A stretch of DNA of 64,000 nucleotides from contig CM061130.1 in assembly GCA_030789695.1 (NCBI GenBank), positions 11,461,860 to 11,525,859 of the forward strand, read 5' to 3'. Each line of letters starts with the position of its first letter. Positions within the stretch are counted from its first letter, which is position 1. Below are positions 21,936 to 32,763 of the stretch, piece after piece. This DNA is from Scilla litardierei (taxonomy: Eukaryota; Streptophyta; Magnoliopsida; Asparagales; Asparagaceae). A program made the translations under genes and the position numbers. The notes under the pieces were generated by a model that did no database searches, was not told the origin of the DNA, and saw only the letters and a program-made list of their open reading frames with translations.

Positions 21936-23573
21936 TCATAACCCATGCCCATAGGGCACAGATCATTTAAGATATTCCGCCACAAAATCTTAGTTCACAC
22001 CAAAAGTAAAGCACAATAATTGTTATTTGTAACTCTCCAGGCCCACCAGAATCTTCGAGCAATTCAAAAAGAGGTAGTCCCACACTACATGGTTCAGTGT
22101 TTAAATATCTTTCACAAATTTGTGCCAAGCCTTCTAGTGAATTTGAACATGACTCTGGATTGAGGCAAAAATGTTGAAGCCTAGTGAAAATGAACATGAC
22201 TCGTGTGAGACAGAAATAGTGAAGCTCATATAACCTAAAAAACAAATCATATAACGTAAATTTGACTGATTGCGTACCACATTCGAACCTTGCGTTATAT
22301 AACCATGCAGGGTGTTCATTTTGCAAACCACATTAAAACCACATTCAAACCTTGTAATCTGCGGAGCTACGAACAAATTTTATAATTATAAATCATATAG
22401 AGAGAGGGGCATACAAATTATATAACCATAAATCATACAAAATTTTTACAGAGTGTGTAACCAAAGTATAAATTTTATAGTTATATAATTTGGTTACACT
22501 CTGCAGATTTTGTAATGAAATCATAAATCATACAAAAATGAAACCTAGATCTTGTTGTATATAATTTTGCAAACCACATTCGAACCTTACTACAATTATA
22601 ACATTTGTAATGGCACACCTTGTGTTTGGGTACATGTTTAATTAAGAACACACAACTCTGCAAGTTGATACCCAACAGAACACAAAACAAAAACATAGAA
22701 AACATGAAACAAACCATGAATATTGACCAATTTCAGAACAACAGTTTGGATCTTTAATTCCATGAATAATATACATTTCAGAACAACAATAATTAACAGT
22801 TTTGGCAATGTCCAATTTGATACATTCGAAATAGGAACGTCCAATATTCAATTTGTTGTATTTTCGTCTTTCAGAAGCTGGGAACCATAGAGTCGAACTA
22901 TAGTTCTGACTATGGTTGTTCTGGTAATACATATAACCTACAATTTTGATACATTGTAGTTGACATACATATAACATATAACATACATGGATTTCAATCT
23001 TAGGAATGGTTGATCTGTGGGCTATAAAGTTTTAACATACATATAACATCCAGTTTTGATAAGAACGTGTGCTCCAAAATTTGATATAATACCAGAACTT
23101 GATGCATTTGATACATTCCCAGAAATATGATACATTGCCTGCATAACTATGATACATTCCAAAACTTGATGCTTGTCAAGCTTGTCAATCTTTGGAGGAA
23201 TGGTTGAACTGTGGGCTCTGAATTTGATATATTGCTCAAACTGACTATGATACATTGCTCCAACTATGATACAATACACGGTATGCTTGTCAATCTCTTG
23301 AGGAAAGTTTGGCAATCCAGCTATGATACATTGCTCCCCAATAAATTCCAACATGCCCAGAACTTGATGCATTCAAAAGGGGGTCTTTAGACATTGCATG
23401 TTTGAAAGCTCTAGTGCTACAACTGCTACAAACTCCAACAACCTAGTTCACAATTTTATCACACTTCTGCTTAATGTAAAAGAAAAGAAGACTGAATGAC
23501 CATGCCAGAAAATATACCTTTCATACATGGAGTTGCATTCCCTTCCAGAACTGAGAAGAAGAGATTGGGTTGA
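21936..23573. other. Non-coding DNA with dispersed GATACATT words
   Basis: No coding domain. Between 22920 and 23370 the words TGATACATT, CTTGTCAATCT and AACTTGATGCATT recur several times, indicating an old diverged tandem repeat. The 3' end is the insertion target of element 1 (GATGG at 23574). Confidence 0.45.
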
Positions 23574-23578
23574 GATGG
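23574..23578. repeat. Target site duplication GATGG (left) of element 1
   Basis: GATGG directly precedes the LTR at 23579 and recurs at 34343-34347 directly after the second LTR, as a perfect 5 bp duplication. Confidence 0.95.
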
Positions 23579-23825
23579 TGATGTGCGTTTATATTTCATA
23601 TATTCACGCACGTTTTCTTTTGTGTTTCTCCATGTTTTTCCGCCGTCTCTTATTCGTTTTCATGTATTTTCCCGTTTTCTTTCACTTTTCTTTGTTTTTC
23701 CATGATTGCAGGGGATTGACCACGTAGGGGACGTTTAACGATGATATCCCAAGTCCCCGGAGCAACGGGAGAAGTCACGTGTGATCCAGGGGGTCAAACA
23801 CCAAAGAATTCATCTTTCAGCCCCT

Positions 23826-24195
23826 CACCCGATCGGTTGGTCATCTCCAACCGATCGGGTGATGCACGCGTGCACCACCCGGTCTCTGCCGCAGCTCACA
23901 AAGAAGCCACCCGACCGGTTCACAGACCGGTTCTACGGGCGGCTGTTCTCTGTTTTTCGAGCAGAATTCCAACCGATCGGGTGACTCTCACCCGATCGGT
24001 TCATCTGTAGCTGAAGAAGATGAGCTGAAGACACGGACGTTGAACCGATCGATTCACCCGACCGCTCCAAGATCCAACCGGTCACTCAAGAACTCACCCG
24101 ACCGGTTCATGAGATCGGGTGAAAAGTCGCCGTTTTCTGTAATTTATCTGTAACGGATCAACCGATCGGTTGACTTGTCAACCGATCGGTTGATG
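23826..24195 (+). repeat. Palindrome array CAACCGATCGGTTG in the 5' LTR of element 1
   Basis: About a dozen sites of the form C(A/C)CCGATCGG(T/G)TG. The core AACCGATCGGTT is a perfect palindrome. Sites are also arranged as inverted pairs, such as AACCGATCGGGTGA, CTC, TCACCCGATCGGTT near 23969-23999. The last site ends 8 bp before the TATA box. Confidence 0.93.
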
Positions 24196-24203
24196 CGGCG
24201 GTC

Positions 24204-24211
24204 TATAAATA
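24204..24211 (+). promoter_or_regulatory. TATA box of the element 1 5' LTR
   Basis: TATAAATA, 8 bp after the palindrome array. The counterpart in the 3' LTR is at 33410-33417. Confidence 0.85.
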
Positions 24212-24705
24212 GAACCCCTAGGGTTCCAGAAACGAGAGCTGTTATTTTTCCTACTGTTTCATTTCCCTGTGACGGCTGTAATTGTTACTCTTTTGTAAGT
24301 TTTCAGATCTTTCTAAAATTTTAGTATTGTCTTTATTACTCTATTACTTCCACATTGCTATTGTCCGATTATGATTCCAACGGTTAAATTTCATTTAGAT
24401 TGCTTTTTCATGAATTTTTGTGAGTAGTTCCCAAATCTGGGATTTTGGTGGAAACCCCTTCGGGGGCTCTTCCCGATGCGTCCGTAGGGTTAGGAAATCG
24501 ATAGGGAGTAGGAATCTAATGGTTACGCGGGGTGTTTCATTGTCATCGGCGGGAAAAAGACCGCCTTTGACCGTCGGGCCAAGGGGGAATAAACTTGGCG
24601 GTTGACTCCCTAGCCATAGCTCACACCCTTAGCGTAGACGCCGAATCCTAGCACGGGGGAGCGGCAGGATGAGACGTTGGGAGTTATCGTTGCGGGCTTA
24701 GTGCT

Positions 24706-24815
24706 CCCGGGATCGATCAGTGTTAATGGAAATGGGAGTGCCCACTGATCGAATCCGGGAAGTCTGGTGTATCATCCTGGGCACCGACCGGAATATCGGG
24801 CCCATGGGACGCCGG
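24706..24815 (+). other. Two hairpins in the R/U5 part of the element 1 LTR
   Basis: Hairpin 1: CCCGG..CGATCAGTG (24706-24722) pairs with CACTGATCG..CCGGG (24743-24759) around a 20-base loop starting TTAATGG. Hairpin 2: CTGGTGT (24764-24770) with ACGCCGG (24809-24815), inner TGGGC with GCCCA, around a loop with GACCGGAATATCGG. Element 2 has the same loops with different stems (45741-45846). Confidence 0.8.
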
Positions 24816-25142
24816 TACCACTTTTGGAGGCAACGTCTCACCATTAGACCCTAATCCCGATCGCTATACATACCCGTAGGCCGTATCGGCGAGAGTCTCT
24901 CGTCGGGTCGTAAACCGAAGTCCCGGGTTTTCTTTCTTGTTGTTCATACCCATTCATTTCCTTTCGTGACAACCAACCACCGATTCGGGCTAGCTCGCCC
25001 CTCGGGGTGATTTAGGTCCTACCTGACCCAAGCACAACCTCGCCTCCCTGAGTTCGATATTCCCGCACCCTACACTAACCGTGAAACTTGCGGTAAACGA
25101 CACCGTGCCGCCGCGCCGCAAGCGGGGCGCCGGTCAAGTTTA

Positions 25143-25160
25143 TGGCGCCGTTGCCGGGGA
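25143..25160 (+). promoter_or_regulatory. Primer binding site (tRNA-Asp type) of element 1
   Basis: TGGCGCCGTTGCCGGGGA, six bases after the LTR end. This is the tRNA-Asp-complementary site typical of Athila elements. Confidence 0.92.
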
Positions 25161-25335
25161 GGCAACGTGCTTGATATTTTAGGATCTCTTGAACCCTCGT
25201 GTCTAGCTCACATCCCTATCTCGCGATAATTTTCGCATTCTCCTTTTTCTTTTTCTTTTTTGTTTTTCTTATTTTTATTTCTTATTTTATCTGTTTCTTT
25301 CCCACTTGTCGCTTCACGGGTGTTTGTTGTTTTTC

Positions 25336-28071
25336 ATGCGCAAGAGCTCAAGGAGTCTTGACGACTTAATTCCCCTCGATCCAGAGATTAACGCCACCCT
25401 TAGGCGTTTGGCTGCCGAGAAGCGAAGAAGAGAAGATCCCGAATCCATGGAGGAGAACACCCCACCTCACAAGTCTCTGCTGGAGTACTCGATGCCATCC
25501 ATCGAGTCAACTTCCGCCATCCGATCTCCAGCTATTGCGGCCCAAAGCTTTGAGCTGAAGCCGTCTCTAGTGACATGGATCCAGCAGGACCAGTTTGCGG
25601 GTGCGCCCATGGAGAGCCCGATCGAGCACCTGGACTCCTTCTTGGAGAAGTGTGACACCTTCCGGATTAATGGTGTCACTACAGAGGCTATCCGTCTGAA
25701 CCTGTTCCCCTTCTCTTTGCGAGACAAAGCCAAGCAATGGCTAAGGGGGAAGGACCCCAACACTTTCAACACCTGGGAGAAGCTCTCCAATGCTTTTCTG
25801 ACAAAGTTCTTTCCTCCGGGGAAGACCATGAAGTTGAGGAGTGAGATCTCCTCCTTCTCCCAGGCCAGCCACGAGTCCTTGCATGAAGCTTGGACGAGAT
25901 ATAAAGAGATGCAAAGAAGATGCCCTCACCATGAGCTTCCGAAGTGGCAGATTATCAATCTGTTCTACAATGAGTTAAGGGATGACCTGAAATCTTCTAT
26001 GGACGCCGCGGCTGGGGGTTCCTTCATATCTAGAAGCGAGGAGGATGCCGGGCATATTCTGGAAAATATGGCATCCAACAATGAGCGGTGGTGTGACGAG
26101 AGAGCCACACCAAGATCCGGGGGTATACACAGAGTCGAGGACGTCGACAAACTATCAAGCAAGTTCGACTTGCTTTCGACCCAGATCTCCGCACTAATGG
26201 TAGGAGCCGGTGGGGCCGGTACACAGCAAGTTTCTGCGGTAGAGTCCGAATTCTTTGGGGAATTCGACGGTGGTGACATCTCACCACCGTTGGATCAGGC
26301 GAGCGCACTATTTTACAACCCCACAGGGAATGCGCCATATCCGCCAAGGACAAATTCCAACCCGGCCTACTCTCCCAACAACCGGAACCACCCGAATTTC
26401 AGTTACCGGCCACCATTTCAGCCCTCGCCGCCTCAGCAGCCGCATCAACAAATTTATCAGCCGGCTAGACCACAGCAGAATCAGGTTCAGCAGCAACCGT
26501 TTCAGTAGCAACCTCAGTAACAAACTTACGCCCCCAGGAATCAGCAGCCGTTCCAGCAACAGCAGTATGGCCAACAGAGGGCCGTCTCTCCGGTTGAGTC
26601 TCTCTTGACTCAATATATTACCAACCAGGAGAGGATCAACCAAAAGCTGGAAATGGGTCAGCGGACCCTCACGGACCAAGTAACCCAGCTGGGGTTACAG
26701 GTGGCGAACCTTGCAAGGTCACAAAGCCAATTGCCGCCACAACCGGAGGTGAACCCGAGGGGAGAAACACAAACATCGGCACTCGTGCACGAGCACGCGA
26801 ATGTGTCCGCTATCGTTCTGAGAAGCGGGACACAAATTCCTACTAGAGTGCCCCCTAGCAACCCGGAAGCACCATTGGTCGTTGAGAGACCGACTGAAAA
26901 ATCAAATGACGCCGGTGCTTCGTCATCAAATCCCATGACTCCAGAGGGAGTGTCCGAAGAAGAGAAGAAGGAGGAGGAAGAGAGCCCGAGAGTGTATAAA
27001 CCCGTTGTGCCATTTCCACAATGGTTGGCTCAGGCAAAAATTGATGAGAAATATAGCAAGTTCTTTGCCATGGTCAAGGACCTAAGCCTGCAAATCCCCT
27101 TCCTGGAAGCAATAGAAACGATTCCTTCCTATGCAAAATTCTTGAAAGATCTGGTGACTAGAGGGTCAAGAAAGGAGAAAGTAGTGCTGACGGCGGAATG
27201 TAGCGCTCTTATTCAGAGGGCAAACCCGCCGAAGCTCAAGGACCCGGGGAGCTTCTCTATTCCTTGCACGATCGGGGCTGTGAAGATTCATCATGCACTC
27301 GTCGATCTAGGAGCGAGTGTTAGCTTGATGCCCTTGTCGATGTACAGAAGGATAGGAATGGGTGATTTGGAGCCCACCGGGATGACCCTACAACTAGCTG
27401 ACCGGTCGGTCAAATATCCGGTGGGAGTTGTTGATGACCTCCCCGTAAATGTGAAAGGGGTGCATGTGCCTGTGGACTTTGTAGTCATGGATATGCCCGA
27501 AGACGCACACACCCCCATTATCCTGGGACGGCCTTTCATGGCCACTGCTGGCGTTCTAATAGATGTGAAGAACGAAAAACTCTCCTTGAACGTCAGCGGA
27601 GAGAAAGTTGAGTTTGATCTGGGACTATCCATGAAGCACCCCGATCCTCCTGATGACCTCCGGTGCAATTTGCTTGAGATAGAAGAAGAAAAAGCTGTAG
27701 AGGAGAGCTCCTGGGAGATTCTCCTGAGAAACCCCCCCGATGACTTGGGGAATTCAGAAGATGGGGACGGCCCCGAGAACAAAGAAGCTGCTGGAAGACC
27801 GAGTGCAGCGAGAACGACCCCTCCCAGGTTCCCCAAGGCTCCTCCTGTGAGGAGAACGGGGAAAGAGCACACGGACCTCACTAAAGACGAGGTCCGGATC
27901 CTGAAGAAGATGGCGGGAAGCGCCAACACCAAGGAAAAGCCCTCGGATCTCAAGAACAAAGGGAGGGTAGTCGAGCAAGTATTTTTCCAGCCGCTGACTA
28001 CTCCAAGCGCCTTCAGCTCCAACGAGAAAGAGATGCCGAAATTTGGGCATCACCCGTATCAGCCACCATGA
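25336..28071 (+). pseudogene. Gag-protease of element 1 with two in-frame stops
   Basis: I chose ATG 25336 because MRKSSRSLDDL matches the usual Athila Gag start; an upstream in-frame ATG at 25306 lies in leader-like sequence. The Gag domain covers about codons 75-240 (FPFSLRDKAKQWL, W..L...FL.KFFP). A Pro/Gln-rich linker follows, where TAG (26506-26508) and TAA (26518-26520) replace likely Gln codons. A coiled region (about 26605-26720) and a retropepsin-like domain follow, with the active site DLGAS (27304-27318) and ILGRPFMATAG downstream. Athila proteases typically have DLGAS rather than DTGA. The frame ends at 28069-28071 without entering RT. Apart from two point stops the frame is intact over 911 codons. 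Gag would package RNA; the protease would process Gag. Confidence 0.93.
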
Positions 28072-28094
28072 GCATCTCTTGCGGGCGTCGAGCC

Positions 28095-28135
28095 AACGAC
28101 GTTAAACAAGCGCGCTTCATGGGAGGCAACCCATG
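28095..28135 (+). other. Conserved Athila post-pol linker
   Basis: AACGACGTTAAACAAGCGCG followed by GGGAGGCAACCC. This linker normally follows pol in Athila-type elements. Here it starts 24 bp after the protease stop. The same words occur in element 3 (61360-61410, minus strand). Confidence 0.75.
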
Positions 28136-28266
28136 CTCTAAACTTTTTCTCATTTTTTAGCGTTAATTTCTTACTTTATTTTATCTATTTTTATAAATAA
28201 AATCAGTCACGAGAAGATCCGTTCGGTGACTTAGACAATCTGTTGGATTTTGCAGGAAACAAAGCC

Positions 28267-28614
28267 CCAACCGATCGGTTGACAACTCACCCGATCGGTT
28301 GGGATGTATCAGATACAAGCCGAGATCTGTCCCCAGATGAACCGATCGGTTGGAGTAATGAAGAGACCGGGTGGCAGACCGGGTGAGCTGGGGAGAACTC
28401 TCGGGAAATTTTGGGGAATATCAACCGATCGGTTGAGTTCTAGGGCGGCCGGTTGACGTGACCGAGTGAGCAGCCCTAAGTTCTCGGGAAAATGAGTGGA
28501 GCGGCCAACCGGTCGGTTGAAAAATCAACCGATCGGTTCGCTTGTAGCATTTCTTCGACAAGATTTTCGACCTAACTGTCAACCGATCGGGTGAAAACTC
28601 ACCCGACCGGTTCG
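28267..28614 (+). repeat. Internal palindrome array between Gag-protease and ORF2, element 1
   Basis: About nine sites of the same CAACCGATCGGTTG type as in the LTR, partly with CCGACCGG or CCGGTCGG cores. Near 28579-28612 an inverted pair (AACCGATCGGGTGA and TCACCCGACCGGTT) repeats the LTR arrangement. The array ends 10 bp before a TATA box. Confidence 0.93.
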
Positions 28615-28624
28615 ACTTAAACCC

Positions 28625-28632
28625 TATATAAA
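28625..28632 (+). promoter_or_regulatory. Internal TATA box ahead of ORF2 in element 1
   Basis: TATATAAA directly follows the internal palindrome array and precedes the ORF2 ATG by about 450 bp. The placement copies the LTR promoter layout, suggesting a separate ORF2 promoter. Confidence 0.7.
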
Positions 28633-28668
28633 CCCCCCCCCCCCCCCCCCCCCCCCCCGACACCCGCT
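28633..28668 (+). repeat. Homopolymer of 36 C
   Basis: An unbroken C run starts directly after the internal TATA box. The length may be affected by sequencing error. The opposite strand could form a G-quadruplex. Confidence 0.9.
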
Positions 28669-29081
28669 CGTTTTCACCCTCGCCCGATCGCAAATCCCCC
28701 CATCGTTTCGCCTTCCCCTCTCTCCCAACAACCGATCTTCCTCCCCCACGCCCTCTACTCCTCCATTACTCCCACTCTCCACCTCCTTCATCAACCCCTT
28801 CATCATCTACACCCTCTCTCTCCTCCCATTACGAATTTTTGACCTAGTTTTCCCCCAAACCACCCCCATTTCGAAAATTATTGCCGAAGGAGTTCGCCGC
28901 GGCTCCACGCTACTCTCGCTGAACAGTGTGGGGCATCAACGAGCAAGCTCCACCACTCCGCTTGGGTAAACTCGCTCCTAAGCTTATTTTATACATTTGC
29001 CCTATTTATTGTGCTTGCTCGTTTGCTTGTGTTGGTGTGCATCCACGATTTTTGCACTAATTCTTGCTCGCACACACACAC

Positions 29082-31099
29082 ATGGCTAAAGATAAGGATA
29101 AGGGGAAGGGAATCATGAGGGAAGAGGAGCCGTCTCGAAAGAGACGAAAACAAACACGCCCCCCTTCCCGTACATGAGCACTTACACTTGGCCCTCCTCC
29201 GCCTGTTGTCCCCCCTGTGGACCCAATGTTGGGCCCGCATGGGTATATTTTTCGGAACCAGGAGCACAAAGATTTTTACCGTAGGCTTGATGCTCGAGGG
29301 CATCTATCCACTAAGTTCCCGCACGCACGTACACTTGTCGATCTCGGTGTCTTCACCGAGGTCGAATCTCTTTTCGCTAACTTAGGGTTGTTAGCCTTTC
29401 TTAATACACATGCCATATCCTACCCGGCACTCACACTCGAATTCCTCTCTACACTTGTCTGGGAGTCCGGGTTGATCATTAGATTCAGGGTGCGTAACCG
29501 TAGTGTCACCACAAATCTGAACACGATTAATGATATATTTGGTTTCCCCAATCTCAGGGATGATTCCATCCGACACTACGGGTACACACCCGAGTTCGAT
29601 GTCGATCAATTCTGGTTCCGCCTCACTTTGATCCGTGACTACCCCCAAGGAAGGGCCAAGGCCTCCTCCATCATTCACCCCGTGTTTCGTTTGGCCCACA
29701 GGATCATTTCATCTGCATTCTTTCCTAGGGACGAGTCCGGCACTGTGACTATCCCTGACCTTTTTATCCTTTGGGCCATGACTTTTCCTTATGTCCGGGA
29801 TGATGATGGAGTTAGCTTCAGGGCCCCTACCGTCCCCCTCGATAGCAGCGATTGGCTTGTTTACAAGCTACTCGAGATCAGCCGGGCCGGTAAGGGGAAG
29901 TTTTGTTGCGGGGGCATCATCACGATCATCTGCTCTCACGCCCAATTCAATATTACCATCCCCGATAATCTTCCTGCTGCCGCAGGACCCTCACATCTTG
30001 ATATTGATGTCCTGCGACACATCCACATGATTAAACCCCGCTCGGATGGCCGCTTCATATTTCATTATGGCCACCCCCAGCCCCTTACACCATTCTGCCC
30101 AACCCCGCTCGCATGACCATTGCTCTCGTGGGAGATTGGACTTTCCCTCCTGATCCCGACTTCTTCGCGGGGTTGAATCTTCCTTTCCTTCCCGCAGGCG
30201 CCCGCAGATCACAGTCCCCTGCCGCCCACTTAGGCGAGCAGGATATCCCTGCGTCTGGGGGAGACTTAGGGGCTGGCCCGAGTCGTCCTGTTTCTGCTCC
30301 GGGACCGATCACATCTGAGCACCTCTTTGCGGCCATTTCTGGCCTTGTCTCCTGTGCCGGCATGACCACTGCCGCCGGCACCTCTTCGACCTTACCTGGC
30401 GGCACCACCTCTGCCTCGCGTCAGTCTACATCTTTTGGTCGCCGTCAGGTATCTGCCCGTCTGGGGCTTGAGAGGGAGGTCGCCGCCCTTCGTGAGCTCG
30501 CCATGTCCTCTGTTTCCTCGGACCCATCGCCATCCTCCTTTCTTACTCACCCACGTTTCCTCGCACTTGAGAGGAACGTGGCCGCCATTCTCCGCCTTCT
30601 TACTCATATCCGCAGACCACCTCCACCTTCACCACCTCCACCTTCACCACCCCGGCGATCTTCTCCTCCACCCACCCACCCTTCCCCACATCCATCACCC
30701 CCCTCACCACATTCTTCTCCTCCCTCTTCACATCCCATCCCGGCATCCACTTCACCCCTCCCGACCACTTCCACCGCACCCACGCTACCTCCTCCCTCCT
30801 CCTCCGTCACTCCATACGTGCGCCGGAGGAAATTGCCGGTGCGCTCCAGATCCCTCCCACCACCTCCCACTACCGTCACCACCACATCTACTTCCTCCAT
30901 TCCTATTCCTCTCACCACCGCCTTGATCGCCTTCCTACCACCACCCACCACCACCGACACTCCTCCCATTGTTCACACCACCACTGCCCCTATTCCTCCG
31001 CCTCATTCCCCACTTCTCAGCACACCCCCAGCCTCCCCCGACCACCCATCCACACCCTCCTCCGAGGAGGACGAGGACTCACCTTCCCTTGCTTTCTGA
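29082..31099 (+). pseudogene. Athila-type ORF2 of element 1, one stop and one frameshift
   Basis: The start is at ATG 29082: MAKDKDKGKG, then a basic stretch SRKRRKQTR that could be a nuclear localisation signal. TGA at 29175-29177 stops the frame (probably a former CGA). The same frame continues with the Athila ORF1 family domain (29217-30116): KDFYRRLDARGHLSTKF, FLSTLVWESG, INDIFGFPN, ASSIIHPVFRLAHRIISSAFF, ISRAGKGKFCCGGIIT. At about 30110 a small indel moves the reading to another frame; the two frames overlap at ATGA (30113-30116). The C-terminal third (30113-31099) is predicted disordered, with ALERNVAAILRLLTHIRR and then Pro/Ser/Thr-rich sequence. The biochemical role of this protein family is unknown. 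Element 3 carries a homologue with the same domain order. Confidence 0.88.
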
Positions 31100-32763
31100 T
31101 TTCACCCCTTTTGTTTTTGACTCCCCCTTGCACATATCTGGATTTCATCGATCACATCATTTCGCTAGCACTTTCTGGTCTAGCTTGGGGGACGTCTATT
31201 TTGGTGTGCTGTCGTGTTTTGTTTGTTTTTCTCATTTTTGTGTGTGTGTTTGTTTTTCGTTTTTGAGTGTCGTGTCGTGTGGTTTTATTTTTATTTTTAT
31301 TCTCGTGTTGTTTGGTTTTGATTTTGATCTTTCTTTCTTTTTCAGTTTTATCTATGTGTTTTCCTCGTTTTCATTTCTTTTTGTGTCAGTGCATATTCCC
31401 CCCCATTTTCATTGCCCTCCCGTGCTCACTCTTATTGCATTGAGGGCAATGCAAGTTTCAGCTTGGGGGAATCGCACTTCGTGCGTCATTTGTGTCGTTT
31501 TTCTACGTTATTTGAGTCGTTTTCCATCGTGTTTTTCTTTTTTCTTTTTTCTTCTTCTTTAGCTTTTTCTCCTAGAAATGAATCCTATGATGAATCGCCA
31601 CAAAGTCACACACACCTAGCATTGCATCGATAATCACACTCACTAACCCTAGGATTTCGAGTCCTCTTGCATTTCACGCATTGTGGGTCCACTTAGCTTT
31701 TTGTGAGTCGTGTGTCGTGACTAGCATTTGGTGTGCTTCTGCTTTGTGATTTTACTTTATATACCTGTCCAGGAATGACCCCTAGATTATCATGCTCCGA
31801 TTTGAATATGCGGTATTTGTTTCACTATATGCATGCTATATTATATCGTATACTTCAATTCGCATGCGTCGGGATTCCACAACTAAGGACTAGGATAACC
31901 CATTTAGCCTATGCTCTATTTAGCGAGAATAGTTTCATTTGCCCAAGTGTTTAGATTTCGATTTCTTTTCTGTTTTACTTGGTGCAAATCCCCTCGTCGT
32001 GTACCGTTCTCCCACTTGGGAGAGTACACATGTGTATAGCCAAAAGCCCAAAATTCAAAAATCCAAAAAAAGGAGAAAAGAAAAGAAAAACCCAAAAAGA
32101 AAAGAAAAAAATCATGTATCGCCCAAAAATCAAAAAAAAAATACAAATGCCCAAAACCCAAAAAAAGAAAAAAAGGGGATTTCCGTGTGAATATTTTTTC
32201 ATACTTGCCAAGAATAAAGGGAAGGCGAGAATTTGCACCGAGTGTTCTTCTCCACATCATCTCAACCCCCGTCGTTATAAAAAACACTTGGCTTAGGAAC
32301 TTTTTAGCTAGTATCTAAGCTATAGTGGCGTGATTTCCTTAACCCTAGTTGTGGAGTCCCCGCTGCATGATACGCTTCTATTCCCACTCTTCGCATGCAT
32401 GCTTGAGCTTATATTCGCTACTTAATTCAATTCGGATCAATATTTTGGGTCAATTGTTGGGTTTGTGTATATCGAGCCTCATAGCACATCGTAGAAAGCA
32501 CCACCATTTGCTAGCACACGACCACGCTCACTCGCGCTTCACTGCGTGGACCCACGACACTTATTTGGACTCGCTTTCCTAGGTTTAGTGGTGTGATTTG
32601 GCGTTTGCTTGCTTGGTGTGTCGTTTTTGATTTTGGTGGCTCTGATAGGCGATCTAGGGCTTAGAGTTTTCTTTTTTCTTTCTTCCTCTCTATTTTCCCC
32701 TTCCGAGCTCCTACTCTCACTCGTCTTCCTCGAGGACGAGGAAGAGTTCAGCTTGGGGGATTT
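31100..32763 (+). other. 3' untranslated region of element 1 with repeated polypurine motifs
   Basis: The region is T-rich and non-coding. AGCTTGGGGGA occurs near 31183, 31462 and 32750; the last is the polypurine tract at the LTR. Between 32040 and 32180 CCAAAA/AAGAAA words form a low-complexity stretch. Element 2 has the same region (42290-44115) and element 3 its minus-strand version. Confidence 0.75.
32746..32763 (+). promoter_or_regulatory. Polypurine tract of element 1
   Basis: AGCTTGGGGGATTT directly precedes the 3' LTR start TGACGTGCG at 32764. Confidence 0.85.

Larger units (their letters stand above)
23579..25136 (+). repeat. 5' LTR of element 1
   Basis: Begins TGATGTGCG and ends GCGCCGGTCA. 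Order within it: U3 with palindrome array (23826-24195), TATA box (24204-24211), a leader-like segment, then a GC-rich structured part (24420-25100) with two hairpins shared with element 2. Confidence 0.96.

Noticed and set aside
23826..24195. Regularly repeated palindromes looked CRISPR-like
   Set aside because: Spacing is irregular, many repeats are adjacent or inverted, there are no cas genes, and the sequence lies inside plant LTRs.
25143..25160. Possible tRNA gene fragment
   Set aside because: Only the 18-base complement of a tRNA 3' end is present, which is the primer binding site.
30435..30969. Long Pro/His-rich or Gly-rich ORFs on either strand
   Set aside because: They are shadow frames of the Pro/Ser-rich tail of ORF2 in element 1.
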